Below, piece after piece: positions 61,470 through 64,000 of a stretch of DNA of 64,000 bases. Position 1 is the first letter of the stretch. Each line of letters opens with the position of its first letter. A program made the translations under genes and the position numbers. The notes under the pieces were generated by a model that made no database searches, was not told the DNA's origin, and saw only the letters and a list, made by a program, of their open reading frames with translations. Origin of the DNA: CAVZLD01 sp963776055 (GTDB lineage Bacteria > Planctomycetota > Planctomycetia > Pirellulales > Pirellulaceae); assembly GCA_963776055.1 (NCBI GenBank), contig CAVZLD010000006.1:1-64000 (forward strand), read 5' to 3'.

Positions 61470-64000
61470 GCTGACAGCTGGCTAGGGCTTGTCGCAGCAG
61501 ACTTCGTCCTTTGAGGGTACCATCCAGTCTCATTTCCACGCTGAAGTTTGTGGTGAGCCAACACAAGCTGCCTGAGAGATTCTTCTTGCCGCCCGGTGTG
61601 ATACAGGGCCACGGCTTTGCCGATTTCCACGTCCACTTCGGGTGTCCAAGCTGAAGCATGGTCATCCGTGTTGACCTTCGCAAAAGCCTCCAGTGCCTCT
61701 TCCCAGCGTCCGACCCGACACGCGGCCCAGCCCAGACTGATCAGATCCCCTGTGCATCGAGAGCCCGGGTATTTCGATTCCGCCTCCTGCAAGAGCTCTC
61801 GCGCCCGCTCGTACATGCCCGGTCATCTCGCAATTCGGGAAATGGACAAATCACGCTGTAGACAACGATTCCCTCCTCCTGACATTCTTCCCGTTCGTAT
61901 GGGGTGCGCCAGCGACTGCTTGGCAACCTCTAAGCATTCCCGATACACTTGCCGGGCTTCCTCTTCGTGACCGAGCTCTTCCAAGCACATTGCGTATTTG
62001 TATAGACTCAGTCGCAGCATGAAGTACTCTCTGGGGGACGTCCTGAATCACGTGCGAGTTCCAGACGACGGTAGTGGAGAAACTTCGACTGCAGTTGGCT
62101 CGCCTCGGCAAACATTCGCCTTGCTATCAGAGAATCAATTTGGCGGCCTAAGAGACCCAGGAGAGTTTCTCTCATCTCGAAGCTGTCAGGGTCGAGTTGT
62201 GCGAAGTTTTCTTGAATCGGGAGGGCTTCCTCGAACAAGGAATCCGCCTCTTTGTGGTGTCCCCTGCCGTGGAATACCCAGGACCGCAGGCTAAGCAACT
62301 CCACGAGACTCGTATTGGTAATCACGATTGCCTGGCGCCAGCGACACGAGGCTCCTGGCGGTTTCCAATTGCTGCTGAAAAATGAGCATCGGCTCGATCT
62401 GACTCGCCGATATTGTTGAAGCACGCCGGCGTAGGTTGCAGAAGACGCTACCAGACGAACTCGATAGTGCTCGTTCGTTGGGAAACTCCTTCGCCAATCC
62501 GGCCAGAAGATCACATGCCTGAGCCAGATACGAGACTTGGGCAGGCGTCAACCTGCGGTGACGACCCGACGTTGGATCAAACGTACTGTAACGGACATGT
62601 TCTTCGATCGCTTCCGCCAATATTTCGCGGTAAGCCCTTGAGGAGGTCTGCGAGGCAACTAGCTTTTCTGCTGACTCCACGGCTCGTTGTGTCAGATCCG
62701 ATTCAAAGCCTTTGTAGTCGTGGTCAAATTGTGCGATCAATCTCTGCAGTCTGGCGACCTGAAGTTGTGCCCTTATCAGGGCCAGTTGATAGTCGGTGCG
62801 ATCGCCATCCTGTTCGATAAGCGACTCGAGAATCGTAATTGCTCGTTCCAGCAACACCGACGCTCTTTTGTCGGTATTCCGTCTTACTGATCTCGATGCA
62901 CATTTGGGCGACGCGAAGATAGGCTTTCGACGTTTCGAATCGGATCTCCGGTCGCGCAGTGACATCGGCGGGGAACTGTTCGTAGAAACGAACCGCATTG
63001 TCCAGCAGCTTAAGCTGCAGCTCCGATGTTCCGGGTGACTGTTTCAACTCAGTCGCTGATTGCGTGAGCAGTGTGTCGATCGCTTTCGCGCGATGGTCAA
63101 ATGCTGCTCGGCGCGGTTGCGTTCGTCTTCTGCCTGGATCGCTGCTGTTCGGCGACAGCATTCTTGTACGCCAACAGAATGGAACTACCCAATGACACGA
63201 TGGCCACGAGAGCCAGACACAGGGCGATCACGCCGACAAGGACCGCGTTTCGACGGACCACTCTGCGCAGCCGGGTGGCGACCGAGGGGCGACTCGCCTT
63301 AATGGAGCGGTGATGCAGAAAGCGATCGAGGTCATCGGCCAGCTGTTGGGCCGATGCATAGCGGTCCGCAGGGTCCTTCTGCAGTGATTTCAACACGATC
63401 GTTTCCAGGTCGACGGGAATCGCAGATATTAACCGACGAGGCGGGCAAGGTTCGCTGGATTCAATGCGTTTCAGGATCTCCGCACGACTATGACCGTCGA
63501 CCGCAGGACGCAAGGTGAGGAGTTCGTACAACGTGGCTCCCAGCGAATAAACGTCGGATCGTGCGTCGACCAGTCGCCGATTCCCCGCGGCCTGCTCCGG
63601 ACTCATGTAGCGCAGGGTCCCCAACACATCGCCCGTCGCAGTGGCGGTGACGTCACTCTCCAATCGTGCTAGGCCGAAATCGGTAAGCCAGACGTTCTCT
63701 TCCACATCGAGCAACAAGTTCGCAGGCTTGATGTCCCGATGGACAATTCCGTGGGAGTGGGCATATTCCAAGGCGTCGGCCGCCTGATAACCGATCCGCG
63801 CAATCTGACGGAAGTACTCGGCACTGTGGTGCCCGGCCTTCGTGGAGATGAATGCCTGGACGATTCGATCGAGTTTCTTCCGTGCGGGCTGGCCGGCTAT
63901 GCTCATTCGTGTGATCTTGCTCGGACCTCGCTGGCACTTCACCAGTAGCTGTGAGACATCGCAGGTAACGAGTGACGCTCGCAAGGCCTGGCCCCTGCGA
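61466..64000 (-). CDS. second Ser/Thr kinase-TPR protein, cut by the window end (frameshifted)
   Basis: The N-lobe start lies beyond 64,000. Visible: IVHRDIKPANLLLDVEENVW (catalytic loop), LTDFGLARLESDVTATATGD (DFG), TLRYMSPEQAAGNRR, SDVYSLGATLYELLTLRPAV, the end of the kinase (DPADRYASAQQLADDLDRFL) and a membrane span (VLVGVIALCLALVAIVSLGS) near 63,220. TPR-like helices follow in several frames (VLLERAITILESLIEQDGDR, ALEAFAKVNTDDHASAW). Frames change near 63,140, 62,880, 62,440, 62,060 and 61,830. Confidence 0.75.

Noticed and set aside
1..64000. CRISPR arrays, rRNA genes
   Set aside because: Looked for regularly spaced identical repeats and rRNA signatures; none seen.

Overview
The window is a composite of two unrelated genomes that meet at about 27,040. 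Bases 1-27,040 are the virion, lysis and tail-fibre half of a T7-like podovirus, most like the cyanophage branch of that group. Reading down the minus strand from 27,014 it carries, in T7 order, the major capsid protein (gp10) with a terminator behind it, tail tubular proteins A and B (gp11, gp12), a gp13-like protein, gp14-, gp15- and gp16-like internal core (ejection) proteins, and a gp17-type tail fibre. More fibre genes follow, then a complete diversity-generating retroelement (DGR). Fibre, C39-like peptidase, one 32-residue membrane peptide and small genes lie on the plus strand at 34-4012.

The strongest finding is the DGR at about 4.3-8.4 kb. A reverse transcriptase with YCDD and GLPIGNYLSQ motifs lies next to a 125-bp template repeat (5524-5648). 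A variable repeat (5734-5858) forms the 3' end of a tail-fibre tip with a C-type-lectin-like fold. All 20 differences between the repeats fall on adenines of the template strand (20 of 32 adenines changed, no other base changed). This is the signature of adenine-specific mutagenic retrohoming, here aimed at a phage tail fibre.

Bases from about 27,045 to 64,000 are planctomycete chromosome (Pirellulaceae-like). The grounds are LE-x-RR-x-LA secretion motifs, an ECF sigma factor beside a Ser/Thr kinase-TPR protein, NPYESP membrane proteins and a DUF1580-like protein. Most genes read on the minus strand: a truncated secreted esterase, a large Calx-beta/NHL-repeat surface protein, the kinase-PDZ-TPR locus with its sigma factor, a transglutaminase-like/dockerin protein, a TlpA-like thioredoxin, a metzincin-EF-hand-PDZ protein and a Tat-exported C45-type amidohydrolase. 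From about 47.4 to 59.0 kb lies a mobile island. It holds winged-helix regulators, a primase-helicase, a ParB-TOPRIM fusion, a DUF1580-like protein, a tyrosine recombinase with the 3' half of a tRNA-Val beside it, and a second, different PrimPol-DUF3987 replication protein preceded by inverted repeats. A second kinase-TPR locus runs off the right end.

Many genes on both sides of the join are broken by single-base frameshifts although the protein continues cleanly in another frame. This points to uncorrected long-read indels rather than to real pseudogenes. The join itself cuts an esterase gene and sits at the start of the capsid gene, so it looks like an assembly chimera rather than a prophage. 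For broken loci I give the whole span and describe where the frames change.
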